In this document: positions 25,871 to 34,069 of the stretch, piece after piece
How the letters are laid out: every line of letters begins with the position of its first letter
Numbering within the stretch: the first letter of the stretch is position 1
From: Clostridia bacterium
GTDB lineage: Bacteria; Bacillota; Clostridia; Oscillospirales; Acutalibacteraceae
DNA length: 39,729 nucleotides
Assembly (NCBI GenBank): GCA_017521365.1
Contig: JAFXCT010000015.1
Coordinates: forward strand, 1-39,729
Direction: 5' to 3'
Program-made: the position numbers and the translations under genes
The notes under the pieces: generated by a model
The model's database searches: none
What the model saw: only the letters and a program-made list of their open reading frames with translations
Told to the model about the DNA's origin: nothing

Positions 25871-26764
25871 ATGAGCGGCAGTTTAATCAAATATTTGCTC
25901 GGCATTGACGGCGGAGGAACAAAAACGGAATTTCTGCTCTGTGATTTAAGCGGTGCAGAAATCAGGCGGCTGCTTCTCGGCGGGTCAAACCCTGTCAACA
26001 ACGGGCTTGAAAACACATTTGCCGTTCTTGAAAACGGTATTGAGCAAATATGCAGCGGCTTTGCCTATGATGAAATATCCGTATTTGCAGGCATTGCCGG
26101 CGCAAAAAGCGGAGAAAACCAGAAGCACATAAATGAATTTCTCTCACGCTTCGGCTTTGTTTCGTTCGGCTGCGAAAGCGATATTGACCTTGCGCTTGAA
26201 GCGGCACTCGGCGGTGAAGACGGTACTGCCGTAATAATGGGCACGGGCATTGTGGCCTACGCCCGTTCGGGTGAAACGTTTCACCGTGCAGGCGGCAGAG
26301 GATATCTGATAGACAAGGGCGGAAGCGGCTTTCACTTAGGCTCCGATGCGCTCAACTCTGCGTTTGAGTTTACAGACGGCAGAATAGGTAGCAAAATTAT
26401 TTTCAAGCTCGTTGAAAAAAAGCTCGGAAAAAGGCTCGAAGACAGCGTTGCAGACATATACAGCCTCGGCACGGCTTACGTTGCATCGTTTGCCCCTGTG
26501 GTTTTTGAAGCGTTTAAGCTGGGTGATGCGGCTGCCCGTGAAATCATAGACCGCAATGCTTTTGAAGCGGCAAAGGTAATTAACGGCGCCCGAAAGGCTT
26601 TGGACAGCAGAAGCGAAAAAATTGTTATCTGCGGCGGCCTTTGTAAGCAGAGGGAAATACTGTACCCATTTCTGATGAAATATATCGAAGGAAATCCGGC
26701 ACTCACGTTTCTTGATGAGCCTATGGTAAACGGTGCGGTTTCGCTTGCAAAAAGGAGAACGTAA
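25871..26764 (+). CDS. BadF/BadG-family amino-sugar kinase (MurK/NagK-like)
   Basis: A 297-residue ASKHA-fold ATP-dependent kinase. The phosphate-1 loop is GIDGGGTKTEF, phosphate-2 is VIMGTGIVAYAR with GGRGYLIDKGGSGFHLG, and the adenosine motif is KIVICGGLCKQ. AGAGGA before the ATG at 25871 sets the start; an upstream TTG is rejected. In Clostridium acetobutylicum a kinase of this family (MurK) phosphorylates MurNAc and GlcNAc. Placement 2 nt before murQ makes MurNAc 6-phosphorylation the natural assignment here. A small CAAGC/GCTTG hairpin lies in the 57-nt gap after the transporter, too weak to call a terminator. Confidence 0.85.
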   Translation: MSGSLIKYLLGIDGGGTKTEFLLCDLSGAEIRRLLLGGSNPVNNGLENTFAVLENGIEQICSGFAYDEISVFAGIAGAKSGENQKHINEFLSRFGFVSFGCESDIDLALEAALGGEDGTAVIMGTGIVAYARSGETFHRAGGRGYLIDKGGSGFHLGSDALNSAFEFTDGRIGSKIIFKLVEKKLGKRLEDSVADIYSLGTAYVASFAPVVFEAFKLGDAAAREIIDRNAFEAAKVINGARKALDSRSEKIVICGGLCKQREILYPFLMKYIEGNPALTFLDEPMVNGAVSLAKRRT

Positions 26765-26766
26765 TT

Positions 26767-27564
26767 ATGCTGAAAACGGAAATGAGAAACCCCGATACAT
26801 ACGGCATTGACAAAATGTCCGCACTTGAAATGGTGGAGATAATAAACAAAGAAACCGCAAAGGTAACCGTTGCGGTTGAAGCTGTTTTGCCGCAGATTGC
26901 GGCAGTTTGCGATGCTGCTGCAGCTGCAATAATGCAGGGCGGCAGAGTTTTCTATATCGGCAGCGGCACTTCGGGCAGGCTTGCCGTTTGCGATGCGGCG
27001 GAGTGTCCGCCTACCTTCGGCGTGCCGTACGACCTTTTCAACGGCATTATTGCAGGCGGTCAGAATTGTATGTTCAAGGCCGCCGAAAACGCCGAGGATA
27101 ATCCTACGGCAGGCGTTGAAGACCTGAAAGCCCGTAATTTTTGCGACAAGGATATACTTATCGGAATTTCCGCTTCGGGCTCGGCAGCTTACGTTATTTC
27201 CGCTGTCAGCTACGCAAAAAGTGTCGGCGCAAAGGCCTTTTCAATTACAAACAATCCCGACACCGAGCTTGGCAAAGCGGCGGATATTGATATCTGTGCC
27301 GATACGGGCCCCGAGGTCATCACGGGCTCAACCCGAATGAAGGCAGGCACGGCGCAGAAGATTATACTCAATATGATTTCAACCGCAGCTATGGTTAAAT
27401 GCGGCTGTGTTTACGAGAATATGATGATTAACTTAAAGCCCACCAATAAAAAGCTGACACGCAGAATGGTCGGAATAGTAACCGAAATTCTCGGCTGTAC
27501 GGCTGAAGAAGCCGAAAAGCGGCTTGACGAAAACGGCTGGAATATACGCAGCGCTGTTGAATAG
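26767..27564 (+). CDS. murQ: N-acetylmuramic acid 6-phosphate etherase
   Basis: Splits MurNAc-6-phosphate into GlcNAc-6-phosphate and D-lactate in the cytoplasm. The 265-residue SIS-domain protein opens with the diagnostic LKTEMRNPDTYGIDKMSALEMV. It has the sugar-phosphate loop IGSGTSGRLAVCDAAECPPTFG (in parts; Glu79), AENAEDNP with the second catalytic Glu near 107, ISASGSAAYV and GSTRMKAGTAQK. The C-terminal helical tail is a little shorter than the usual roughly 300 residues but retains CTAEEAEKRLDENGWNIR. AAAGGAG sits at the end of the kinase gene. Assignment is secure. Confidence 0.96.
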   Translation: MLKTEMRNPDTYGIDKMSALEMVEIINKETAKVTVAVEAVLPQIAAVCDAAAAAIMQGGRVFYIGSGTSGRLAVCDAAECPPTFGVPYDLFNGIIAGGQNCMFKAAENAEDNPTAGVEDLKARNFCDKDILIGISASGSAAYVISAVSYAKSVGAKAFSITNNPDTELGKAADIDICADTGPEVITGSTRMKAGTAQKIILNMISTAAMVKCGCVYENMMINLKPTNKKLTRRMVGIVTEILGCTAEEAEKRLDENGWNIRSAVE

Positions 27565-27575
27565 GAGAAAAATAC

Positions 27576-27614
27576 ATATCCCCGTAAAAAACTTTTCGTT
27601 CTTTACGGGGATAT
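27576..27614. terminator. Bidirectional terminator between murQ and the GNAT gene
   Basis: Perfect 13-bp arms ATATCCCCGTAAA (27576-27588) and TTTACGGGGATAT (27602-27614) lie between convergent stops at 27564 and 27620. A/T-rich flanks lie on both sides. Confidence 0.9.
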
Positions 27615-27619
27615 AAATT

Positions 27620-28174
27620 TTAAAGCTTTATACCGTACACGGCACAGTTTTTCATTTCTGCAAGAAGTGTGAATCCGTATTTGTCGTAAAAGCCTCTGGC
27701 TTTTTCGTTCTTAATCCAGGTGGTGAGCATAATTCCCTTTACGCCCTTTTCTTTCAGGTGGGCAAGAAGCGCATCGGTCAGCTTGTGCCCCAGCCCCATC
27801 CGCTGATATTCGGGAAGAATGTCGATGTGCAGGTGGGCAGGGTATTCGTCCTTGTATTTTTCGTGGGGGATAACCGACCTTAACGCACTTTTTCTGCGCT
27901 TATATTCCCATTTTGCAATACGGGTGCGGTACTCGCTGAGAAACACGGGATAGAACTTGTCAAAATCCTCCGTGCTGATGATATATCCGATTGCCTTATC
28001 GTTTTCGTCAACGGCAACGAAGCAGTTTTCGGGCTCCTTTTCTATGTAATAGTCGCAGTAAACCGCAAGCCCGAAATTAATTCCCCGTTTTGAGCTTTTG
28101 CACGGGCCTTCGCTGTTGAGGTGCACGAAGCGTACGTTTTCCTTGTCCTTGCTTTGGTAAGGCCTGATTGTCAT
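27620..28174 (-). CDS. GNAT acetyltransferase resembling the O-GlcNAcase HAT-like domain
   Basis: A 184-residue single-domain GNAT protein. The start is the ATG at 28174, with GGAAGTGA before it; the upstream start 57 nt away is disfavoured. The acetyl-CoA loop is QRMGLGHKL (Q/RxxGxG/A) followed by KGIMLTTWIKNEKARGFYDKYGF. The stretch PAHLHIDILPEYQRMGLG and the long helical insert before it (EYRTRIAKWEYKRRKSALRS) look like bacterial relatives of the acetyltransferase-like C-terminal domain of O-GlcNAcase. Such a link is notable because the divergent neighbour is a GH84 enzyme. The acetyl acceptor is unknown. Confidence 0.82.
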   Translation of the reverse strand: MTIRPYQSKDKENVRFVHLNSEGPCKSSKRGINFGLAVYCDYYIEKEPENCFVAVDENDKAIGYIISTEDFDKFYPVFLSEYRTRIAKWEYKRRKSALRSVIPHEKYKDEYPAHLHIDILPEYQRMGLGHKLTDALLAHLKEKGVKGIMLTTWIKNEKARGFYDKYGFTLLAEMKNCAVYGIKL

Positions 28175-28306
28175 TTTATCACTTCCAAGAATTGTTACTG
28201 AAAGTTTATCATTAAAACGCACAAAAATCAAGGCACAGATTATATCAATTTGATAATTGTAAAATCAAATAAAATAATATATTATTAGAATAATGGAGGG
28301 GTGCTT

Positions 28307-29863
28307 ATGGTTAAAAACCTTGAAAGCCTTTTCGGCGGTGTGTTTTCGGGGTACGATATAACGTTTGGTTTCGGCAACACACGCCGTGTCTGCTACTGTG
28401 AAAAAACGCACAGGCTTACCGACGAAAAATACATACTCACCGTTTCGGGCAAGAATATAGCCGTTGAATGTTCGTGTGAAAAGGGTGCTTTTTACGCTCT
28501 TTGCGATATTGCAAAACGCATTGAAGAAAACAGCCTTGCCGACGGAGAATACATCTGCGCACCCTCGTTTAATGTCAGGGGATACATAGAGGGCTTTTAC
28601 GGTAAGCCCTGGAGCTTTGAGCAGCGCAAATCCGTTATGGCACTTGCGGCAAAAAACAGAATGAATACGGTTTATTATGCGCCCAAGGACGATTTGTATC
28701 ACCGTGAAAAGTGGCGTGAGGAGTACCCCGAAGATGAGCTGATGAAGCTCAAAGAGCTTGTCGATGAAGCGAAAAAATATTATATGTCGTTTTATTGGTG
28801 CATTGCTCCCGGCCTTTCGGTGAAGTATTCCGATGAAGCTGAATTTGATGCGCTGATGAAAAAGACAAAACAGCTTTATCGGGTCGGAATAACCGATTTC
28901 GGACTTCTGCTTGACGATATTGACGAGGAGCTGTGTTTTGAGGAGGATAAGGCACTTTACGGTGAAACGGTAAACGCCCACATTGAGCTGATAAACAGCT
29001 ATTATTCTGCGCTGAAGGAAATCGACCCGTCAATCAGGCTTACCGTTTGCCCGACGCTTTACCACGGCAAGGGAAACGAGTATTACATTTCAAAGCTCGG
29101 TCAGAATATTCCTCCGCTCGTGTCAGTCTTCTGGACGGGCAGGGATATCTGCTCACGTGAGCTGACGAGCCTTGAAGCACTCAGGTTTATTGAAGGCACT
29201 CAACACAAGCCTCTTTACTGGGATAACTACCCCGTAAACGACTGCTCGATGTTCAACGAAATGCATCTTTCGCCGATAATCGGCAGGGATAAGGACTTGT
29301 ATAAATATTCCGAGGGCATAATTTCAAACTGTATGGAATACGCCGAGTGCTCGAAAATTCCGCTTATTACCTTTGCTGATTACCTGTGGGACAGCGTTAA
29401 TTACGACCCGCAGAAATCGTGGGAGGGTGCGATAAAGCAGGTTATACGCAAAGAGGATGCGGATAATTTTATAGTCTTTGCAGACCACCTTTATACCTCC
29501 TGCTTAAAGGACGCAAACTCAAGGCGGATGTATGCGGCTTTGGACTCAATTGAAGCCGCCTTCAAAACGGGGGATAAGCAAAAAGCTTTTGAGTTGGCGC
29601 AGGCTTATCTCGGAAAAATGAACGCCTGCAGGGAGTACCTTCAACGTGATATTCCCATATGCAGCGAGCTTAAAAAATGGTCGGAAAAATTCTTTGTGAT
29701 GTGCGATATTCTGGGCGGTATTTTTAACTTCCTTATGAGCAGGGATGAAAAGCTGCTTGCGGAAATTTTCGGGCTTGTTGAAAAATACGAAGCTATGCCC
29801 GCAAGAATATCCAACGATATTGATATCAAATCCGAGCTAAAAAACGAGCTCGGTATCAAATAA
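28307..29863 (+). CDS. GH84 beta-N-acetylglucosaminidase (O-GlcNAcase type)
   Basis: A 518-residue hexosaminidase using substrate-assisted catalysis. There is no signal peptide, so it is likely cytosolic, unlike secreted clostridial NagJ. An N-terminal GH20b-like domain spans about 1-85. The barrel opens with RGYIEGFYGKPWSFEQR, and the acid/base pair is in LLLDDIDEEL (Asp203, Asp204). Later WTGRDICS and YWDNYPVNDCSM are the family substrate-binding motifs. A helical C-terminal stalk follows. The start is the ATG at 28307, after TGGAGGGG. It begins an operon with ceramidase-like proteins 3 and 4. The function is removal of terminal beta-GlcNAc from an imported glycan or glycopeptide. Confidence 0.94.
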   Translation: MVKNLESLFGGVFSGYDITFGFGNTRRVCYCEKTHRLTDEKYILTVSGKNIAVECSCEKGAFYALCDIAKRIEENSLADGEYICAPSFNVRGYIEGFYGKPWSFEQRKSVMALAAKNRMNTVYYAPKDDLYHREKWREEYPEDELMKLKELVDEAKKYYMSFYWCIAPGLSVKYSDEAEFDALMKKTKQLYRVGITDFGLLLDDIDEELCFEEDKALYGETVNAHIELINSYYSALKEIDPSIRLTVCPTLYHGKGNEYYISKLGQNIPPLVSVFWTGRDICSRELTSLEALRFIEGTQHKPLYWDNYPVNDCSMFNEMHLSPIIGRDKDLYKYSEGIISNCMEYAECSKIPLITFADYLWDSVNYDPQKSWEGAIKQVIRKEDADNFIVFADHLYTSCLKDANSRRMYAALDSIEAAFKTGDKQKAFELAQAYLGKMNACREYLQRDIPICSELKKWSEKFFVMCDILGGIFNFLMSRDEKLLAEIFGLVEKYEAMPARISNDIDIKSELKNELGIK

Positions 29864-29885
29864 CATTTAAACGGAGGAAAAAATT

Positions 29886-31361
29886 ATGGCATTTATCATC
29901 AGACTCGGCGCAGCATTGCTTGCGGTCATCACAGGCTTACCCCTTCTTGTTTCGGCACTTGCCCAAAGCCTTCTTCTCGTAGGCTACGACGCAAAGCCCG
30001 AGGAAGCAATCAGCGCAAATTTTCTTGAGGGCACGGCACAGTTTATTGACGAGGCTGAGGCAGAATACTGGTCGGTCGGATATTCCAAGGAAATTCTTAC
30101 GCCCGACGATATTGACAGCCACAGATATTTTCTCGGCGGCTACCTTAAATTTCCCGCACAGGAAGCAACGGGTGTTATTGACGATATCAGCGTAAGAGCA
30201 GTCGTGCTTGACGACAATTCGGGCAGAGGTGCAGTTGCCTTTGCGTGGGTTGATACCGTAGGCCTTATGAATGCGGATATAAAGGATATCCGTGAAAAGC
30301 TCAGCGATATTACGGGTGAGGACGGCCTTATTGCAATAAACGTCGGCTCAACCCATACCCACAGCGCCATTGATACCCAGGGTCTCTGGGGTAATATCCC
30401 GAAATCCGGCAGAGATGAGGCCTATATCGCCAGCGTTGTCGAAAAGACCGCCAAGGCAATAAGAGACGCATATACAAGCAGAACACAGGGTCAGCTCTAC
30501 TATGCCTCCAAGTCCTGTCCTCAGCTTTTTGCAGACGGACGTGAGCCCAACTCTCTGGACGACAAGGTGCACCTTTTCCGCTTCGTACCCAACGATACGT
30601 CAAAGAAGGAAATATACATAGCCAATTTCGGCGGACACCCCGTCAACCTTCCTTGGGAGAATACGCAGATATCTGCGGATTTCCCGGGCTACCTTGACCA
30701 GACCGTTACCACGGCAAAAAATGCTGACTTCATATTCATTCAGGGCGCTATAGGCGGCGGTATATACGTTAACCTCGGCGTTGAAAACGGTATTCCCGAG
30801 GAGCTTTCCGGCTACGACAAGATGAAGGAATACTGCCGTATTATGAATGACGTGTTCACCGAGCTTACCGAAAAGGCAACGCTCGTTGAGCCGATTCTCA
30901 ATATCCGCATCAAGCAGATTGAATTTGAAATTGACAACTTCCTTTTCAAGCTCGTTGAAAGAGCAAACCTTTGCAACGCAATTGCCTACAAGGAAAACGG
31001 TGCGGTATATATGCCCAGCGAAATAGGCTACGTTGAAATCGGCAAGGATATCAAGATTCTTCAGGTGCCCGGCGAGGTTCTGCCCGAAATAGTATACGGC
31101 AACTTCTTTACGGCAGACGAGGCACTCAACGGTACGGAGTATCCCTATGCCGCTCTTAACACGTATCTTCCCGAGGATGATGACGTTCTCGTCTTCGGCC
31201 TTTGCAACGACGCCGTCGGCTACATCGTGCCCGATAACGATTACGGCTCAGCAGGCAGCGAAGGACACTACGAGGAATCTGTTTCCACGGGCTCCAAGAG
31301 CGGTACAACCCTTTCAAAGGCATTCATTGAGCTTTTTGAAAGCCTTGAAGGTGCCGAATAA
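29886..31361 (+). CDS. Neutral-ceramidase-like protein, paralogue 3
   Basis: A 491-residue exported or anchored protein with an N-terminal hydrophobic segment (about residues 4-28). Shared family blocks are DDNSGRGAVAFAWVD, GSTHTHSAIDTQGLWG (His157, His159), VPGEVLPEI and the C-terminal NDAVGYIVPDNDY...HYEESVSTGSK with the conserved Tyr. At the nucleophile loop it reads FIQGAIGGG, so Gly290 stands where paralogues 1 and 2 have Ser. Metal-binding elements thus remain but the usual nucleophile is absent. GGAGG precedes the ATG, 22 nt after the GH84 gene. It may be a metallohydrolase with altered chemistry or a binding protein. Confidence 0.78.
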   Translation: MAFIIRLGAALLAVITGLPLLVSALAQSLLLVGYDAKPEEAISANFLEGTAQFIDEAEAEYWSVGYSKEILTPDDIDSHRYFLGGYLKFPAQEATGVIDDISVRAVVLDDNSGRGAVAFAWVDTVGLMNADIKDIREKLSDITGEDGLIAINVGSTHTHSAIDTQGLWGNIPKSGRDEAYIASVVEKTAKAIRDAYTSRTQGQLYYASKSCPQLFADGREPNSLDDKVHLFRFVPNDTSKKEIYIANFGGHPVNLPWENTQISADFPGYLDQTVTTAKNADFIFIQGAIGGGIYVNLGVENGIPEELSGYDKMKEYCRIMNDVFTELTEKATLVEPILNIRIKQIEFEIDNFLFKLVERANLCNAIAYKENGAVYMPSEIGYVEIGKDIKILQVPGEVLPEIVYGNFFTADEALNGTEYPYAALNTYLPEDDDVLVFGLCNDAVGYIVPDNDYGSAGSEGHYEESVSTGSKSGTTLSKAFIELFESLEGAE

Positions 31362-31376
31362 GCGAGGTAATACCAA

Positions 31377-32861
31377 ATGGAAGTATTGCGTTTTTTTCGT
31401 CTGCCCGATTTGGTAAAGGGTATTATTTCGGCTCTGCTGTCGCTCGTTCTGCTTTTCGTGCCCAATTCAGCCTACACAAGCGTTGAAGAGGCTTCGGAAT
31501 ATATGCTCAAGGGTGACGAAGTGTTCTCCGAAACGGCAGGCGAGGGCTGGACCGTCGGCTTTGCAAGCCGTGTTCTTACCCCCGAGGACATAACGGCAGA
31601 CACCTACTATATTGCAGGCTACAACACCAATAACCCTGCTCTCTCCGTGCTTGACGATATGCACGCAAAGGCTGTTTATCTTGACGACAACACGGGCAGG
31701 GGCGGCGTGATTATGTGCGCCATTGACTGTGTAGGTATGAGCCGCAAGGATATAAACGATATCAGAAAGCTTGTAATTGAGAGCGGTAAAATACCGAACG
31801 TAAAATCAGTAAATATCTGCTCAACACATTCTCATTCCGCAATTGATACGCAGGGTCTGTGGGGTAAGAATTTCCTTTCAGACGGCAAGAACGCCGAATT
31901 TATGGAGAGCCTTAAGGCAAAGACAGCCGAGGCGATTATTGCCGCCTACGAAAGCCGAAAGGACGGCAAGCTCTATTTCGGTACGGCAGAGGATGAAGGC
32001 CTGCTGATTGACACCAGAAACCCCATTGATTACGACGCAACCCTCACAAGGCTTCGCTTTGACCCGACTGACGGAAGCGACGACACCTACATCGTCAACT
32101 TTGCCTGCCACGCCGAATGCTTAGGCGCAAGAACAACCGTTGTCAGCGCCGATTTCCCCGCATATATGGAAAAGGAAATAGTTGAGAAGACGGGCGGCGC
32201 AAACGTTGTATTCATAAACGGAGCTATCGGCGGACTTGTCACCTGCGAAAAGCTTGACGACGTTCTGCGTAATTTTGAGCTCGGTCTTGAATACGTCAAG
32301 GAATTCGGCAAGGATGTCGGCGAGCTTGTTATGAGCGTAGCAAACGAAACCGAGCTTGCTCCCCTTGTGAATGTCAAAACCGAAGCGGTAGAGGTTAAGT
32401 GCGATAATATTGCCTTGCTTCTCGTGCGTATTCTCGGTGTGCTCAACAACGATATCTCAAAGGCTGAAAGCGGCGATATTTCAATCATTTCCGAGGTTTC
32501 GTATATGGAGCTCGGAAGCAAACAGATAGGTATTTTTATGATACCCGGCGAGCTTTCGCCCGAGCTTGAAAGCGGCAATTTTCTTACCGCTCAAACCTCC
32601 GCAAACGGCACGGACTTTGACTGCAAGCCGCTGACCGAAATGTCAGACTGTACGCATAAATTCGTTGTCGGCCTTTGCAACGACGAAATCGGTTACATTA
32701 TACCCGAAAACGATTTCTACCTGCACGAGTGGTTCCCGTATTTCAACACAACCGTTGACGAATCGGGCAGAAACCACTACGAGGAAACGAACTCAACGGG
32801 TCCCGAAACAGCAGCAACCCTGCTCGAAGCAATGGATGAACTTATAAGCTCCGCAAGATAA
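31377..32861 (+). CDS. Neutral-ceramidase-like protein, paralogue 4
   Basis: A 494-residue protein with an N-terminal hydrophobic export segment (about 12-34). It is closest to paralogue 3: DDNTGRGGVIMCAID, CSTHSHSAIDTQGLWG (His151, His153), FINGAIGGL with Gly285 at the nucleophile position, IPGELSPEL, and the C-terminal NDEIGYIIPENDFY...HYEETNSTG. It lies 15 nt after paralogue 3 with GCGAGG as ribosome binding site, so the two look like a tandem duplication in an operon headed by GH84. Two hairpins close the unit. Amide hydrolysis cannot be assumed without the Ser. Confidence 0.78.
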   Translation: MEVLRFFRLPDLVKGIISALLSLVLLFVPNSAYTSVEEASEYMLKGDEVFSETAGEGWTVGFASRVLTPEDITADTYYIAGYNTNNPALSVLDDMHAKAVYLDDNTGRGGVIMCAIDCVGMSRKDINDIRKLVIESGKIPNVKSVNICSTHSHSAIDTQGLWGKNFLSDGKNAEFMESLKAKTAEAIIAAYESRKDGKLYFGTAEDEGLLIDTRNPIDYDATLTRLRFDPTDGSDDTYIVNFACHAECLGARTTVVSADFPAYMEKEIVEKTGGANVVFINGAIGGLVTCEKLDDVLRNFELGLEYVKEFGKDVGELVMSVANETELAPLVNVKTEAVEVKCDNIALLLVRILGVLNNDISKAESGDISIISEVSYMELGSKQIGIFMIPGELSPELESGNFLTAQTSANGTDFDCKPLTEMSDCTHKFVVGLCNDEIGYIIPENDFYLHEWFPYFNTTVDESGRNHYEETNSTGPETAATLLEAMDELISSAR

Positions 32862-32863
32862 CG

Positions 32864-32900
32864 TTAGGGTGGCGAGAATAATCCGAACTCGACACCCTAA
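32864..32900. repeat. Inverted repeat after ceramidase-like protein 4
   Basis: Arms TTAGGGTGgCGAG (32864-32876) and CTCGaCACCCTAA (32888-32900) pair over 12 of 13 positions. The hairpin starts 3 nt after the stop and is followed by ACTTTTC. On the minus strand it reads GAGTTCGGATTATTCTCGCC, like a tRNA T-arm with an oversized loop. Confidence 0.7.
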
Positions 32901-32906
32901 ACTTTT

Positions 32907-32944
32907 CAGCCCTTATGAACGCTTGATTCATAAGGGCTGTTTTT
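32907..32944 (+). terminator. Terminator of the GH84/ceramidase-like operon
   Basis: Perfect 13-bp arms CAGCCCTTATGAA (32907-32919) and TTCATAAGGGCTG (32927-32939), a 7-nt loop and a TTTTT run. Confidence 0.93.
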
Positions 32945-32947
32945 GTA

Positions 32948-34069
32948 TCAATATAAATACCACTTTTTTGAAAGTACCTGCCATTCGGCACACTTTTTGT
33001 TTTCCCGCCCGATAAATTCTTCCGCATCAAAACCGCTTCTGAAAATTTCGTCAGTACCGAGAAGCTTGACTATATCGGGCTCAATTTCAAGCTCGGTGTG
33101 TATTTTTCTTATTGCATCGAGCAGTCTTATCCCCACCGCAAACGGCGAAAAAGTCTCTCTGTCGGTAACGTGAAGCTGAATACCGTGACAGAAAACATTT
33201 TCATAATCCGAAAACGTCGGTGTGAACGAGCATTCTCGCAGAATTACCCCGTCCTGCTGGCCGACAGCCTCAATTACCGCCTTACTGTCCAGCCACGGTG
33301 CGCCAAGCATTTCAAAGGGCTTTGTCGTGCCTCTGCCCTCGGAAAGGTTTGTTTCCTCAAAAATGCAGGTGCCGATATAAGCAAATGCGGTGTCAACGGT
33401 CGGAATATTGGGCGAGGGCTGAATAAAGCAGAGGTCTGTATCGTCAAAATACATTTCCCTTTTCCAGCCTTTCATCGGTACGACGGTCAGGTCACAGCCG
33501 ATGTTTTCCGTTTCGTTCATCATCAGCGCAAATTCGCCTATAGTCAGTCCGCAGCGTGTGGGAGTCTCAAATCTGCCGACAAACGAAGAAAACCTTCTGT
33601 CAAGCACCGTGCCCTCCGCCTTCACACCGCCTATGGGATTGGGTCTGTCAAGCACGACGAACCTTATGCCGTTCTCTGCACAAAGCTTCATAGCGTCGGT
33701 CATAGTGTAAGCATAGGTGTAAAACCTTGCGCCGACATCCTGAATGTCAAATATAACCGTATCAAGACTTGCCAGCACATTTTCGCTTTGCGCCGTGTCA
33801 TCACCGAACAGACTGTAAACGGGAAGCCCCGTTTTTTTGTCAGTATAAGAAGCTACGCCTTCACCGGCCTGGATATCGCCCCGAATGCCGTGCTCAGGCC
33901 CGAAAAGCGCAACAAGACTGCATTTTTCCCGCAGCATATCCACCGTTGCAGAAAGGTCACGCAAAACGCCCGTAGGGTTAGTGATAAGTCCGCAGTGCCC
34001 CTTGAAACAAAAGCCGTTATCCGCAACCGTATCAGCACCGCAGAAAACCGTTTGCCTGCCCGTTTTCAT
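32948..34069 (-). CDS. namZ: NamZ-type exo-beta-N-acetylmuramidase (DUF1343, GH171)
   Basis: Releases MurNAc from the non-reducing end of MurNAc-GlcNAc fragments of peptidoglycan. The 373-residue DUF1343 protein shows GLITNPTGV, FGPEHGIRGD (Glu59, His60), DIQDVGARFYTY, LDRPNPIGG, FIQPSPNIPTVDTA and GTCIFEETNLSEGRGTTKPFE in the family order. No signal peptide is present, so it should act on imported or recycled muropeptide disaccharides, whereas characterised relatives include exported ones. A purine-rich GGGGAGGGGGAAGG leader precedes the ATG. It completes the route with the kinase and MurQ encoded 5 kb away, although it is a separate transcription unit. Confidence 0.92.
   Translation of the reverse strand: MKTGRQTVFCGADTVADNGFCFKGHCGLITNPTGVLRDLSATVDMLREKCSLVALFGPEHGIRGDIQAGEGVASYTDKKTGLPVYSLFGDDTAQSENVLASLDTVIFDIQDVGARFYTYAYTMTDAMKLCAENGIRFVVLDRPNPIGGVKAEGTVLDRRFSSFVGRFETPTRCGLTIGEFALMMNETENIGCDLTVVPMKGWKREMYFDDTDLCFIQPSPNIPTVDTAFAYIGTCIFEETNLSEGRGTTKPFEMLGAPWLDSKAVIEAVGQQDGVILRECSFTPTFSDYENVFCHGIQLHVTDRETFSPFAVGIRLLDAIRKIHTELEIEPDIVKLLGTDEIFRSGFDAEEFIGRENKKCAEWQVLSKKWYLY

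Noticed and set aside
32864..32900. Possible tRNA gene on the minus strand
   Set aside because: Only a T-arm-like and acceptor-like 3' segment is present; no D-arm, anticodon arm or 5' acceptor strand lies upstream.
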